DNA of 64,000 nucleotides, taken from a virus. The position numbers and the translations under genes are program-made. This document shows positions 49,009 through 56,607 of the stretch, in pieces. The DNA lies in the IMG/VR virus record IMGVR_UViG_3300020176_000013, positions 1 through 64,000 of that record; one strand, given 5' to 3'. The notes below the pieces were generated by a model. It saw nothing but the letters and a program-made list of their open reading frames with translations. It made no database searches and was not told the origin of the DNA. Every line of letters begins with the position of its first letter. The first letter of the stretch is position 1.

Positions 49009-49803
49009 ATGGATAAAAGTATTGTATGGTTTGATTTGGAAACCACAGGAGTAAACACAGCAAAGGATCGTATTATTGAGATTTGTATGATAAAGACCGA
49101 TCTTGATGGAAACGAAACCGATCGCTTTTATTCTCTTGTAAATCCCGGCACAAATGTTGAGTGGAGACAAGAGGCGATTGATAAACATGGCATCACACCA
49201 GACACACTTACGGATCAACCGATGTTTGAATATATTGCTAAAGAAGTTGTAGACTTTATAAGTGATTCTGACCTTGGTGGATATAATGCACTTTACTTTG
49301 ATATCCCAATGCTTACTGAAGAACTTATGAGAGCTGGTATTGTATTTAACCACCGTAACCGAGCTGTTATTGACCCTTTCCTTATTTACTCAAAGTATGA
49401 ACGGAGAGATCTTAGTACAGCTTATACAAAATACACAGGTAAGACTTTAGAAGACGCACACCGTGCAGAGAATGATATTCGCGCAACAATGGAAATCTTC
49501 CAGGCTCAACGCAAACTTTATGATATGCCACAAACAGTTGAAGAAATTGATAAAGTGGTTAATGAGTCTCGCCAGTCTCAAGTTGACCTAAGCGGTAAGT
49601 TTAAGTTTGCCGAGATTAACGGTAAGAAAGAAATTGTATTTAACTTTGGTAAGTGGAGCGGTAAACCTTTCCGTGAAGTATATGAAGCGGATTCTCGTTA
49701 CATTGAATGGATGATTGATAAAGGAGAGTTCTCAAAGGAAACCAAAATCATTGCTCGTAAACTTATGGAAAAGATGAAGGCGGAGACTGAAGCCCCATTT
49801 TAA
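49009..49803 (+). CDS. dexA: DnaQ-fold 3'-5' exonuclease (DexA-like)
   Basis: 264 aa. DEDDh motifs: VWFDLETTG (D9 and E11), GGYNALYFDIPMLTEELM (Exo II, D near residue 95) and EDAHRAENDIRATMEI (Exo III with the His/Asp pair) near 157. A C-terminal module KIVFNFGKWSGKPFREV plus YIEWMIDKGEF resembles the domain after the nuclease in ExoX-type proteins. It would degrade host or damaged DNA, or proofread in trans. The split polymerase in this window lacks its exonuclease domain, but that domain is expected in the missing half. Own promoter, middle class. Confidence 0.85.
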   Translation: MDKSIVWFDLETTGVNTAKDRIIEICMIKTDLDGNETDRFYSLVNPGTNVEWRQEAIDKHGITPDTLTDQPMFEYIAKEVVDFISDSDLGGYNALYFDIPMLTEELMRAGIVFNHRNRAVIDPFLIYSKYERRDLSTAYTKYTGKTLEDAHRAENDIRATMEIFQAQRKLYDMPQTVEEIDKVVNESRQSQVDLSGKFKFAEINGKKEIVFNFGKWSGKPFREVYEADSRYIEWMIDKGEFSKETKIIARKLMEKMKAETEAPF

Positions 49804-49846
49804 ATTGTTAATAACTTTTTGAAAAAAGTCCTAGAAAAATTTTTAT

Positions 49847-49871
49847 TTCCCAACAATTTGTATTATATTTA
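49847..49871 (+). promoter_or_regulatory. Predicted early promoter, copy 1
   Basis: TTCCCAA (49847-49853) then TTTGTATTATATTTA with TATATTTA at 49864. It shares TTCCCAA, the same 17-nt offset and a 14-nt identical core TTTGTATTATATTT with the element at 59759. It precedes a cluster of small genes. Confidence 0.55.
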
Positions 49872-49888
49872 TAATATACAAAACGGAA

Positions 49889-50083
49889 ATGGAAAAAGGA
49901 ACTATTGTAAAGTATGATGGCGGATTCTACCGCATCACCCGTGAAACTAAAAACACGGTCAATTTAGGTGCCGTCTTTGGTAACCAGGTTTATCACAAAG
50001 GAATTCAAAAGTCCGAAGTTACCGAGGCTCATGATGAGTGGTACCAACAATGGACTCAGTCTGAAACTTATATGTCAATGTAA
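49889..50083 (+). CDS. Small hypothetical protein, early cluster
   Basis: 64 aa, strand-rich beginning KGTIVKYDGGFYRITRETKN, then GNQVYHKGIQKSEVTEAHDE, compatible with a small SH3-like barrel. First gene after early promoter copy 1 and followed by a one-base overlap with the next gene. No recognised family; presumably host-takeover or accessory. Confidence 0.65.
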   Translation: MEKGTIVKYDGGFYRITRETKNTVNLGAVFGNQVYHKGIQKSEVTEAHDEWYQQWTQSETYMSM

Positions 50084-50376
50084 TGAAAATAGATATCTCA
50101 ACACTTAAGAAGATCGAAGAAAAGTTCGGTCAATTTGAAATCGGAAGAGTCTGGGGTGGCGGTAACCACAACTATCTTAGATTCGGTTATTGGAATTCAG
50201 TTAACCTTGGTGCTCTCCAGGAAATTTTAGGCCATTCAGTTGTCGTAGTCGAAGACGATGATTATGATGACGACTGCGGATGGAAATACTCTTATACACT
50301 TTATGACAAATGGGAGTGGGACCAGATCCAAGAAAGACGAAAAGAACAAATGGAAAAGTGGAAATCTGAAAAGTAA
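50083..50376 (+). CDS. Small acidic hypothetical protein
   Basis: 97 aa. KIDISTLKKIEEKFGQFEIG, GGNHNYLRFGYWNSVNLGAL and an Asp-rich strip (VVEDDDYDDDCGWKYSYTL) followed by a charged helix. It overlaps the first gene by one base (TAATG) and ends in an intrinsic terminator that includes its stop codon. No family recognised; the acidic strip is suggestive of a DNA mimic but that is weak. Confidence 0.65.
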   Translation: MKIDISTLKKIEEKFGQFEIGRVWGGGNHNYLRFGYWNSVNLGALQEILGHSVVVVEDDDYDDDCGWKYSYTLYDKWEWDQIQERRKEQMEKWKSEK

Positions 50377-50395
50377 TCTTTCAGATTTTCTTTTT
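50362..50395 (+). terminator. Terminator overlapping a stop codon
   Basis: AAATCTGAAA (50362-50371), 7-nt loop containing the TAA stop, TTTCAGATTT (50379-50388) and TCTTTTT. A perfect 10-bp A/T-rich stem. Confidence 0.7.
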
Positions 50396-50426
50396 ATGTT
50401 TTATAATTAATTTAAATAATGAACCA

Positions 50427-50723
50427 ATGAGTAAATATCAACAACTACTCCAAAACCCTCCGTTCATTAAGGTAAAGAAAGGTGCACGAGAGGTAATCTT
50501 CAAAACGGTAAGCTGTATGTGTGATAATGTACATTACCTTAGGTTTAAGAAAAATGACCAAGGCGACTTCAAATTGTCCGGTGGTGGATTTGCACTTTCA
50601 AACTGGCAAATGAAACACCCTAAACATGACATTGAATGGGTTGCGGATGAAGGTGAATGGAGACGAGTTGCAAAGATGATCAATACTGGTACCTCAAAAA
50701 TTGAATCTGTAAAAAGTAGATAA
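50427..50723 (+). CDS. Small hypothetical protein
   Basis: 98 aa. KVKKGAREVIFKTVSCMCDN, VHYLRFKKNDQGDFKLSGGG and HDIEWVADEGEWRRVAKMIN: strands then a short helix. Two cysteines (SCMC) but no clear metal site. It lies after the terminator, so either readthrough or an unseen promoter drives it. It is 1 nt from the next gene. Confidence 0.6.
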   Translation: MSKYQQLLQNPPFIKVKKGAREVIFKTVSCMCDNVHYLRFKKNDQGDFKLSGGGFALSNWQMKHPKHDIEWVADEGEWRRVAKMINTGTSKIESVKSR

Positions 50724-50724
50724 A

Positions 50725-50958
50725 ATGGCAATAACAACTAATCCCATGCCAGGTTCTGAAATGATCCATGTTGACCTAAAAGGACCTGATGGAAATGCAT
50801 TTGCATTGATTGGCTTGGCTCAAAAATTGGCTAAGCAATTACATTACCAACCTGATGAAAGAGGTGAACTTACTGCCGAGATGATGGGTGGTGATTATGA
50901 TAACCTACTCGAAGTATTTGACAAACACTTCGGTGAATTTGTAACATTACACAAATGA
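50725..50958 (+). CDS. Small hypothetical protein
   Basis: 77 aa. MIHVDLKGPDGNAFALIGLA then a helix (QKLAKQLHYQP) and acidic C-terminus DNLLEVFDKHFGEFVTLHK. It has the look of a small alpha/beta sensor-like domain. Overlaps the next gene by 4 nt (ATGA). Function unknown. Confidence 0.6.
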   Translation: MAITTNPMPGSEMIHVDLKGPDGNAFALIGLAQKLAKQLHYQPDERGELTAEMMGGDYDNLLEVFDKHFGEFVTLHK

Positions 50959-51428
50959 AAAGGCTTGAAAACATAGATGCCTTTAATGGCACAAGCTTCC
51001 ACGGACAGGTGGTATATGCATCAGTAAACGATCTTGTTAAAATCTGCGGTGAACCTTATCGCGGTGCTGTTGAAGATAAGGTTCAGTATGAATGGACTAT
51101 GCAAACATCTAAAGGACTACCTTTTACTATCTATGATTGGAAAGAATACCGAAACTATTCAAATGATGAAATCATAGAATGGCATATCGGCGGTCATCGC
51201 GGTATAGATGCAATTGCGGGTATGAAAGAATTGGGAGATGCATTGGAAAGTGCTATGTTTGAAGATCACTTATCTGAACAAGAACAAATTGAAGCTATCC
51301 TTGAAGAAGCTAACGGTTGGGGGTTAAGACAAGAGGTTAAAATGTCTGCTGAAAAACTTATGTGTTTGGCACCGGACATGAATCTTATTGATGCATACAC
51401 TCACGGCTTTAACGAGTGGATTAAATAA
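50955..51428 (+). CDS. Hypothetical protein, early cluster
   Basis: 157 aa in two parts: residues 1-80 strand-rich (YASVNDLVKICGEPYRGAVE, YEWTMQTSKGLPFTIYDWKE) and 95-157 helical and acidic (EQEQIEAILEEANGWGLRQE, DMNLIDAYTHGFNEWIK). Coupled to the previous gene by ATGA. The N-terminal part resembles small DUF-type domains found beside KTSC-like proteins, but I cannot name it. Confidence 0.6.
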   Translation: MKRLENIDAFNGTSFHGQVVYASVNDLVKICGEPYRGAVEDKVQYEWTMQTSKGLPFTIYDWKEYRNYSNDEIIEWHIGGHRGIDAIAGMKELGDALESAMFEDHLSEQEQIEAILEEANGWGLRQEVKMSAEKLMCLAPDMNLIDAYTHGFNEWIK

Positions 51429-51436
51429 AATGAACC

Positions 51437-51601
51437 ATGGCACCTAAGAAGAAAGATAAAGATAAAGAATTGGACTTCAACGGTGGATGGACTATGGGTG
51501 AAGCCGCTCATCATGTAGGAAAGAAAATGACACAGCAAACTATTCCTGACAAGAGAAAGTATAACCGTAAGAAAAAACATAAGAAAAAAGATGAAGATTA
51601 G
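51437..51601 (+). CDS. Lysine-rich small protein
   Basis: 54 aa from ATG 51437: MAPKKKDKDKELDFNGGW and TMGEAAHHVGKKMTQQTIP with a C-terminus of 9 lysines among 16 residues (RKYNRKKKHKKKDED). Strongly basic at both ends, so nucleic-acid or ribosome binding is possible. It overlaps the next gene by 11 nt in another frame. Confidence 0.55.
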   Translation: MAPKKKDKDKELDFNGGWTMGEAAHHVGKKMTQQTIPDKRKYNRKKKHKKKDED

Positions 51602-51740
51602 TTTAACCTCCATTTATGCACAAGTTTATGTTTTGCCTACTATTAAGTGGACATATGATAAATACTTATATGGGCATATGAATATTGAACTTTGGTGGTG
51701 GAAATGGGGAATAGAAATAGCGTATGGAATACAAGAATAG
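51591..51740 (+). CDS. Trp-rich small protein
   Basis: 49 aa from ATG 51591: MKISLTSIYAQVYVLPTIKW then YDKYLYGHMNIELWWWKWGI. It overlaps the previous gene by 11 nt and the next by 17 nt. The cluster WWWKW and the hydrophobic half suggest membrane contact. Real coding status is likely but not certain. Confidence 0.45.
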   Translation: MKISLTSIYAQVYVLPTIKWTYDKYLYGHMNIELWWWKWGIEIAYGIQE

Positions 51741-52218
51741 ATACAACGACAAGTTTACATTTACCTTAGATGAGGATAAGAACATTCTATGGGAAGGTAA
51801 TTTTACCTATCATCGTATAGGTTATCCTAATGTGTATAAGGAAGCATACCAGGCATACTGTAAAGATGTAGGATCCAAAGGTGAGCACCCAATGCACATA
51901 GAATCATTTAAAGAAGCCGTCCATGAATCGGTGTATGATGAAAATGATAGCTATGTAGGCCCTGGCCCTATTGCTGAAAAATATCAATCTTTAGTTTATT
52001 CTGATACAGATGCTATCGATATGGTTGATCCCAGTGGAGGCCCTTACATTACATTGCACCAAGACCTTTCATGGTTAGGTGAAGAGTTTAAGGATCTTTG
52101 TGTAGGCGGTTTTAAATCAATCTTAACTGGGTATAAGATTTTTACATACGGTAAATTTGATCACTTAGCTGATACTAAAATCATAGGTGGAATAATTAAT
52201 ACAACAGAAGAGAGATGA
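51724..52218 (+). CDS. Hypothetical protein, early cluster
   Basis: 164 aa. YNDKFTFTLDEDKNILWEGN, AYQAYCKDVGSKGEHPMHIE, and IDMVDPSGGPYITLHQDLSW: strands and loops, no recognised family. Its last codons GAA GAG AGA TGA overlap the next gene's ATG. Part of the same run of overlapping small genes, which argues for one operon. Confidence 0.6.
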   Translation: MEYKNRYNDKFTFTLDEDKNILWEGNFTYHRIGYPNVYKEAYQAYCKDVGSKGEHPMHIESFKEAVHESVYDENDSYVGPGPIAEKYQSLVYSDTDAIDMVDPSGGPYITLHQDLSWLGEEFKDLCVGGFKSILTGYKIFTYGKFDHLADTKIIGGIINTTEER

Positions 52219-52346
52219 GTGATAAAAATAAAGAAACAGAGTTGCTAAGAGCTTCGTTAATGCAGCAAGTTAGCGAACTAACTGATAATGAAATTATATC
52301 TTTATATGATAACTTATCTGAATTCTTTAAAACCAAAGAGAGATGA
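52215..52346 (+). CDS. Small helical protein
   Basis: 43 aa, ATGA-coupled: MSDKNKETELLRASLMQQVS then NEIISLYDNLSEFFKTKER. Its last 18 nt (to the TGA) are part of a 20-bp direct repeat (52327-52346 and 52424-52443). Function unknown. Confidence 0.5.
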   Translation: MSDKNKETELLRASLMQQVSELTDNEIISLYDNLSEFFKTKER

Positions 52347-52443
52347 ATAAAGATATAATATCAACAATTCCTATTGATTTTGTAACAAATATTTACCTTT
52401 TTTGTTACAAAATCAGACTCATATTAAAACCAAAGAGAGATGA
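52327..52443 (+). repeat. 20-bp direct repeats flanking a 14-bp inverted repeat
   Basis: TTAAAACCAAAGAGAGATGA occurs at 52327-52346 and at 52424-52443, 97 bp apart. Between them GATTTTGTAACAAA (52376-52389) and TTTGTTACAAAATC (52401-52414) form a perfect 14-bp stem with an 11-nt loop. The 97-bp unit has the form of a small inserted or duplicated element; removing it would leave a single repeat and join the flanking genes. Confidence 0.8.
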
Positions 52444-52450
52444 GAGATGA
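52343..52450 (+). CDS. Tiny hypothetical protein inside the repeat element
   Basis: 35 aa, MNKDIISTIPIDFVTNIYLF followed by CYKIRLILKPKRDER, coupled by ATGA at both ends. Much of it is encoded by the hairpin, so it may be fortuitous. Confidence 0.25.
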   Translation: MNKDIISTIPIDFVTNIYLFCYKIRLILKPKRDER

Positions 52451-52631
52451 TTGGAATTGGGTAACAAAGGTAATAATGCATAAAGAAAATACTTATGCAC
52501 ATTACCTAGCACTTAAGAAACTTATAAAACTTTTTGAACTTAAATGGTCAGGCCATAAGAATAAAGTAGCATATGACTTATATGTTAACTATCTTAAGGC
52601 AAGACTTAAGTTAGAATTTAGAAGGGATTAA
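52440..52631 (+). CDS. Small basic hypothetical protein
   Basis: 63 aa. MRDDWNWVTKVIMHKENTYA, then a Lys-rich helix (HYLALKKLIKLFELKWSGHK) and YDLYVNYLKARLKLEFRRD. Helical, basic and aromatic. The start ATG 52440 lies in the second copy of the 20-bp repeat. A middle promoter begins at its stop codon. Confidence 0.55.
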   Translation: MRDDWNWVTKVIMHKENTYAHYLALKKLIKLFELKWSGHKNKVAYDLYVNYLKARLKLEFRRD

Positions 52632-52663
52632 ACCTTTCCTAAAATTAGCAATATAAAAATAAA
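52631..52663 (+). promoter_or_regulatory. Predicted middle promoter, topoisomerase operon
   Basis: AACCTTTC at 52631 lies 21 nt before TATAAAAATAAA at 52652; ATG at 52667. Confidence 0.6.
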
Positions 52664-52666
52664 AGT

Positions 52667-54544
52667 ATGGCCGTAAGCATAGAAAAGAAATATCAAAAAC
52701 TTACTGACACAGAACATGTACTCCTAAGACCTGGTATGTACATCGGTTCTGTGAAGCCTCATACTGAAGAAGTTTATCTTTTAGATAGAAGAAGTTGGAA
52801 ACTTATACCTAAGGAAATTACCTATAATCCTGGATTCTTAAAACTCTTTGATGAGATTGTTTCCAATTCAGTAGATGAACATAAAAGAAATCCTAAACTT
52901 AATCAAGTAAAGGTTAACATTGACGTTGATACAAATAAAATATCAATCTGGGATAATGGTGGAATTCCTGTAGAGATTCATAAAGAGTATGATGAATGGG
53001 TTCCTGAAATGATCTTTAGTAACCTTAAGACGGGAAGTAATTTTGATGACACTGAGGAAAGAACTGTTGTAGGTACCAATGGTGTAGGTAGTACTCTTAC
53101 CAATATTTTTAGTACTGAGTTTACAATTGATACTTGTGATGGAAAGAAAAGGTTTACACAAACCTTCTTTAATAACATGGCAAAGAAAACCAAACCTGCA
53201 ATTAAAGCACAAAAGAAAGGCTTTACTGAAATCTCTTATATAGCAGACTTTAAACGGTTTGGTATGAAGAAGATTGATAAGCCTTCTATTCAGATGATTG
53301 AAAAAAGGCTTTATGATATTGCTGCATGTAATCCTAAGCTTAAGATCTGGCTCAACGGTGATCCTATTACATTTAAGTCATTTAAGGAATACTCTGAACT
53401 TTACACAACGCCTGTGTTTTATGAGCAGTCAGAAAATTGGCAAATAGGTATAGGACATTCTACCTCAGGGTTTAAAGCTATCTCATTTGTAAATTCTGTT
53501 GAAACAAAGGATGGTGGAAAACATGTAGATAATATTACATGGCAGATTACACAATTCCTTAGAGATAAGATTAAGAGAAAACATAGAGTTGATGTAAAGC
53601 CGTCTGAGTTAAAAAATCATTTGTACCTTTTCATTAATTGTACAATCATTAATCCTGCATTCTCATCGCAAACTAAAGAAAAGCTTATTACCGAACCTAA
53701 AGACTTCGGAAGTATTCATGTACTTTCGGATAAGACACTAAGGCAAGTTCTTAACTCTGAAATTATTCAATCAGTATTAGATTGGATTAAACAAAAGAAA
53801 GCAGCAGAGGAAAGATCCAAACTTAGAAAACTAAATAAAGGTTTAGATAAAAAGAAGGTAGTAAAACTTATTGATGCCAAGAAGCGAGGTGATAGGAATA
53901 ACTGTACTCTTGCAATATTTGAGGGTGATTCTGCATCTTCTGCATTTAGGCAATATCGTAATCCACAAACACAAGGGGCATTTCCTTTAAGAGGTAAATT
54001 TGTAAATGTAAGAGAATCTGTACCATCTAAAGTTGTACAGAACAAAGAAGTACAATCTCTTATGGCTGCGCTAGGCCTTAAGATAGGCCATGAACCTAAA
54101 GACTTAAGGTACGGTAAAATACTTTTGTATACTGATGCTGATGTTGATGGTAATTCAATTTCGGCTCTGCTTATCAATTTCTTAGGTAAGTATTGGCCAG
54201 AGTTATTTGATGAAGGTAGGGTACTTAAAGTAGAAACACCTCTCATGGTTGCTAAGAAAGGAAAACAAACCTTAAGTTTTTATTCTGATGAGGAATATAA
54301 AAAATGGGAGTCTAAACAAAGGTCTCTTAATTCATGGAACATTGAATATAAGAAAGGGCTTGCTGCATTGGAAAATGAAGAGTATCAAGAAATCATAAGT
54401 AATCCTAAAACCTTTACTTTGGTTAAAGATAACGATTTTGAAAATACATTGAATACATGGTTCTCTAAAGACTCAGAACCAAGAAAGAAAAAGATCTTAG
54501 GTGAGAAATTAGAATATGCACCTAATGGAAATTCATTATTTTAA
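52667..54544 (+). CDS. 39: DNA topoisomerase II large subunit (gp39/gp60 fused)
   Basis: 625 aa. GHKL ATPase motifs: DEIVSNSVDEHKR near residue 64, SIWDNGGIPVEIH near 93, TGSNFDD and TNGVGSTLTNIFS near 145. TOPRIM domain: LAIFEGDSASSAFR (Glu) near 420 and YTDADVDGNSISALL (DxD) near 490. It corresponds to T4 gp39 plus gp60 in a single chain. Removes torsional stress and supports replication origin use, with gp52 encoded 3 nt downstream. Confidence 0.95.
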   Translation: MAVSIEKKYQKLTDTEHVLLRPGMYIGSVKPHTEEVYLLDRRSWKLIPKEITYNPGFLKLFDEIVSNSVDEHKRNPKLNQVKVNIDVDTNKISIWDNGGIPVEIHKEYDEWVPEMIFSNLKTGSNFDDTEERTVVGTNGVGSTLTNIFSTEFTIDTCDGKKRFTQTFFNNMAKKTKPAIKAQKKGFTEISYIADFKRFGMKKIDKPSIQMIEKRLYDIAACNPKLKIWLNGDPITFKSFKEYSELYTTPVFYEQSENWQIGIGHSTSGFKAISFVNSVETKDGGKHVDNITWQITQFLRDKIKRKHRVDVKPSELKNHLYLFINCTIINPAFSSQTKEKLITEPKDFGSIHVLSDKTLRQVLNSEIIQSVLDWIKQKKAAEERSKLRKLNKGLDKKKVVKLIDAKKRGDRNNCTLAIFEGDSASSAFRQYRNPQTQGAFPLRGKFVNVRESVPSKVVQNKEVQSLMAALGLKIGHEPKDLRYGKILLYTDADVDGNSISALLINFLGKYWPELFDEGRVLKVETPLMVAKKGKQTLSFYSDEEYKKWESKQRSLNSWNIEYKKGLAALENEEYQEIISNPKTFTLVKDNDFENTLNTWFSKDSEPRKKKILGEKLEYAPNGNSLF

Positions 54545-54547
54545 ATT

Positions 54548-55891
54548 ATGAGTAGAAGAACAGTAACAGATTTTTTTGATAAGGAGTATTTGGAATATGC
54601 CAAGTATGTTGTAGAGAATCGTGCAATTCCTAGTTGCATAGATGGTCTTAAACCTACCCAAAGAAAGGTTGTACATATTGCAAATAAGATTTGGAAAAGT
54701 GGAAAGGAAAAGCCTATGAAACTTTTTCAACTTGCAGGTCGTGTAGCAGCCGAAGCATACTATCATCATGGTAACACATCTTTGGAATCTGCTATGGTTG
54801 GTATGGCTCAAGGATTTAAGAACTCATTACCTCTCCTAGAAGGCATCGGTCAATTTGGATCATTAAGATCTCCTTCTGCTGGTGCACCTCGCTACATCAG
54901 TGGAAAACTTCATCCAAACTTTAGACTTCTCTATAAGGATTTTGAATTATTGGAAAACAAAATTGAAGAAGGCGAAAAAATTGAACCTGAGTTTTTCTTG
55001 CCTATTATCCCAACGGTAATTCTAAATGGATCTTCTGGTATTGCGGTAGGTTTTGCTACAAACATTCTTAACCGAAATCCTAAGGATGTGGTTAATGCAT
55101 GCATCTCTACACTTAAAGGTAAAAAGATGCCATCACTACCACCTTGGTTAAATGAGTTTTCCGGCACTTTTACTAGAGATACAGTTAATCCTAAAACCTG
55201 GAAAATAAGTGGTGTATATGAGGTGCTAAACACTACAACAGTTAAGATAACTGAAATTCCTCCTGGATTTACTTATGAAAGATATGAAGAGCATTTAAAT
55301 AACCTTACTGAAAAAAGAATCATTTCAGGTTATGAAGATAATTCATCAGGTAAAGTTGAGTATGTACTTAAGTTTCAACGGGCAGTATTAAAAGATTACA
55401 TAAGCAGAAATAAATTAGAGGCACTCTTAAAGATAAATACTCAAGAAACCGAAAACCTTACAACGATTGATGAAAACGGTGAACTTAAGATTTTCAATAA
55501 AGTAGAGGAAATCGTTAAACACTTCGTAGAAGTTAGGTTAACTTGGTATGATAAGAGAAAGGCATATTTACTTACTAAGATTGAAAAGGAACTCTTAATA
55601 ATCAGTAATAAGGCTAGGTTCATTAAAGATATTATTGACGGTAAGCTTAAGGTAAATAATGTACCTAAGAAAACTATTGTACTTTATTTGGAAACTGCAA
55701 ATTATGATGAAGTAGATGGATCATATAACTATCTTTTAAATATGCCTATCTATTCATTAACCAAAGAAAGATTTAATGAACTTCTAAAACAAGAAGCAGA
55801 TAAGAAAAAGGAAAGGGAAGTTATTGAAGGCACCGATCCTAAGGATATGTATCTCTCCGATTTAGAAGCATTAAAGAAAGCAATTAAGTAA
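54548..55891 (+). CDS. 52: DNA topoisomerase II medium subunit gp52
   Basis: 447 aa (T4 gp52 is 442). DFFDKEYLEYAKYVVENRAI, IDGLKPTQRKVVHIANKIW, AYYHHGNTSLESAMVGMAQ and SPSAGAPRYISGKL with the catalytic Tyr at residue 116 preceded by Arg, as in GyrA-type cleavage subunits. The C-terminal half is a coiled coil and a charged end. It pairs with gp39. Followed by a middle promoter starting at its stop codon. Confidence 0.95.
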   Translation: MSRRTVTDFFDKEYLEYAKYVVENRAIPSCIDGLKPTQRKVVHIANKIWKSGKEKPMKLFQLAGRVAAEAYYHHGNTSLESAMVGMAQGFKNSLPLLEGIGQFGSLRSPSAGAPRYISGKLHPNFRLLYKDFELLENKIEEGEKIEPEFFLPIIPTVILNGSSGIAVGFATNILNRNPKDVVNACISTLKGKKMPSLPPWLNEFSGTFTRDTVNPKTWKISGVYEVLNTTTVKITEIPPGFTYERYEEHLNNLTEKRIISGYEDNSSGKVEYVLKFQRAVLKDYISRNKLEALLKINTQETENLTTIDENGELKIFNKVEEIVKHFVEVRLTWYDKRKAYLLTKIEKELLIISNKARFIKDIIDGKLKVNNVPKKTIVLYLETANYDEVDGSYNYLLNMPIYSLTKERFNELLKQEADKKKEREVIEGTDPKDMYLSDLEALKKAIK

Positions 55892-55922
55892 ACCTTTTAA
55901 CAAAAAGCAATATAAAAATAAA
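55891..55922 (+). promoter_or_regulatory. Predicted middle promoter
   Basis: AACCTTTT at 55891 lies 20 nt before TATAAAAATAAA at 55911; ATG at 55930. Nearly identical in layout to the topoisomerase promoter at 52631. Confidence 0.6.
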
Positions 55923-55929
55923 CACTATT

Positions 55930-56091
55930 ATGGCTAAATTTAGTTTTGAAACAAAGATGGGTGTAAAGTTATCCACATGTACTTCTGATTCTATAGAAAA
56001 TGCATGGGAATGGTTAGCTAAAACTAAACAGCTTCCTTTAGATCAAGTAAAAGAATTGTATAACATAAAAAAGATAAATAATGATGATTGA
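55930..56091 (+). CDS. Small hypothetical protein
   Basis: 53 aa from ATG 55930: MAKFSFETKMGVKLSTCTSD, IENAWEWLAKTKQLPLDQVK. It overlaps the KTSC gene by 11 nt. First gene after the middle promoter at 55891, which supports expression. Function unknown. Confidence 0.55.
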   Translation: MAKFSFETKMGVKLSTCTSDSIENAWEWLAKTKQLPLDQVKELYNIKKINNDD

Positions 56092-56308
56092 ACAAAACAC
56101 AAAAGTTGACTCCTCGATGATTAACAGAGTCATGTACAATTTTCCAAACAAGACTCTTAAGGTTGAATTTAACTCAGGTGCTCTATATGAATATAATAAT
56201 GTAGAACCTGATGTATATGACCAACTCTGTAAAGCAGAGTCTCAAGGAAAATTCTTTAACGAGCAAATTAAACATAACTACGAACATACACAACTCTTAA
56301 TTAACTAA
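56081..56308 (+). CDS. KTSC-domain protein
   Basis: 75 aa. KVDSSMINRVMYNFPNKTLK, VEFNSGALYEYNNVEPDVYD and LCKAESQGKFFNEQIKHNY fit the KTSC family (SS-x-I...Y, L-x-V-x-F-x-x-G-x-x-Y-x-Y, V-x-x-x-v, S-x-G-x-x-F-N). KTSC domains occur in phages and next to lysyl-tRNA synthetases; function unproven, perhaps RNA related. Start ATG 56081 or 56084. It overlaps the preceding gene by 11 nt. Confidence 0.75.
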   Translation: MMIEQNTKVDSSMINRVMYNFPNKTLKVEFNSGALYEYNNVEPDVYDQLCKAESQGKFFNEQIKHNYEHTQLLIN

Positions 56309-56312
56309 ATTT

Positions 56313-56555
56313 ATGGCAACAACAGCAAACGTAATGTATGATGCACTCAAAGCCCAATTTGAGGCACAGAAACAAAAAGCAATCGCAACCTTAACGGTAT
56401 ATCTTTCTAGCCCGGTTGGAATTGGGGAACATCCACAAATAATTGATGAGATGGAGAAATTAACTAGAAACATTGCAGATGCCGAAGGCTGTCTAGAAAT
56501 TCTTGCAAAAACTTTTGAAGTGAAAGGGGAAAATGGCAATGTGGACGCAGAGTAA
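56313..56555 (+). CDS. Small helical hypothetical protein
   Basis: 80 aa. YDALKAQFEAQKQKAIATLT, VGIGEHPQIIDEMEKLTRNI and a second helix (ADAEGCLEILAKTFEV): an antiparallel helical pair. 4 nt after the KTSC gene. Not recognised. Confidence 0.55.
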   Translation: MATTANVMYDALKAQFEAQKQKAIATLTVYLSSPVGIGEHPQIIDEMEKLTRNIADAEGCLEILAKTFEVKGENGNVDAE

Positions 56556-56607
56556 TAGTTGGTCAGACGATTTAATCATTAATTACATTTACATAGAGAA
56601 TGAATAA
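56533..56607 (+). CDS. Very small overlapping frame
   Basis: 24 aa from ATG 56533, MAMWTQSNSWSDDLIINYIY, overlapping both neighbours. It would bridge the gap to the guanylate kinase gene (8-nt overlap). Too short to be sure it is translated as a functional protein; it may only couple translation. Confidence 0.25.
   Translation: MAMWTQSNSWSDDLIINYIYIENE

Noticed and set aside
49813-49830. Hairpin ACTTTTTGAAAAAAGT after the exonuclease gene as a terminator
   Set aside because: Short, A/T-only stem with almost no loop and no T-tract directly after it.
53767-54246. 159-aa minus-strand frame inside gp39
   Set aside because: Antisense shadow over the TOPRIM region of the topoisomerase gene; no domain or start signal.
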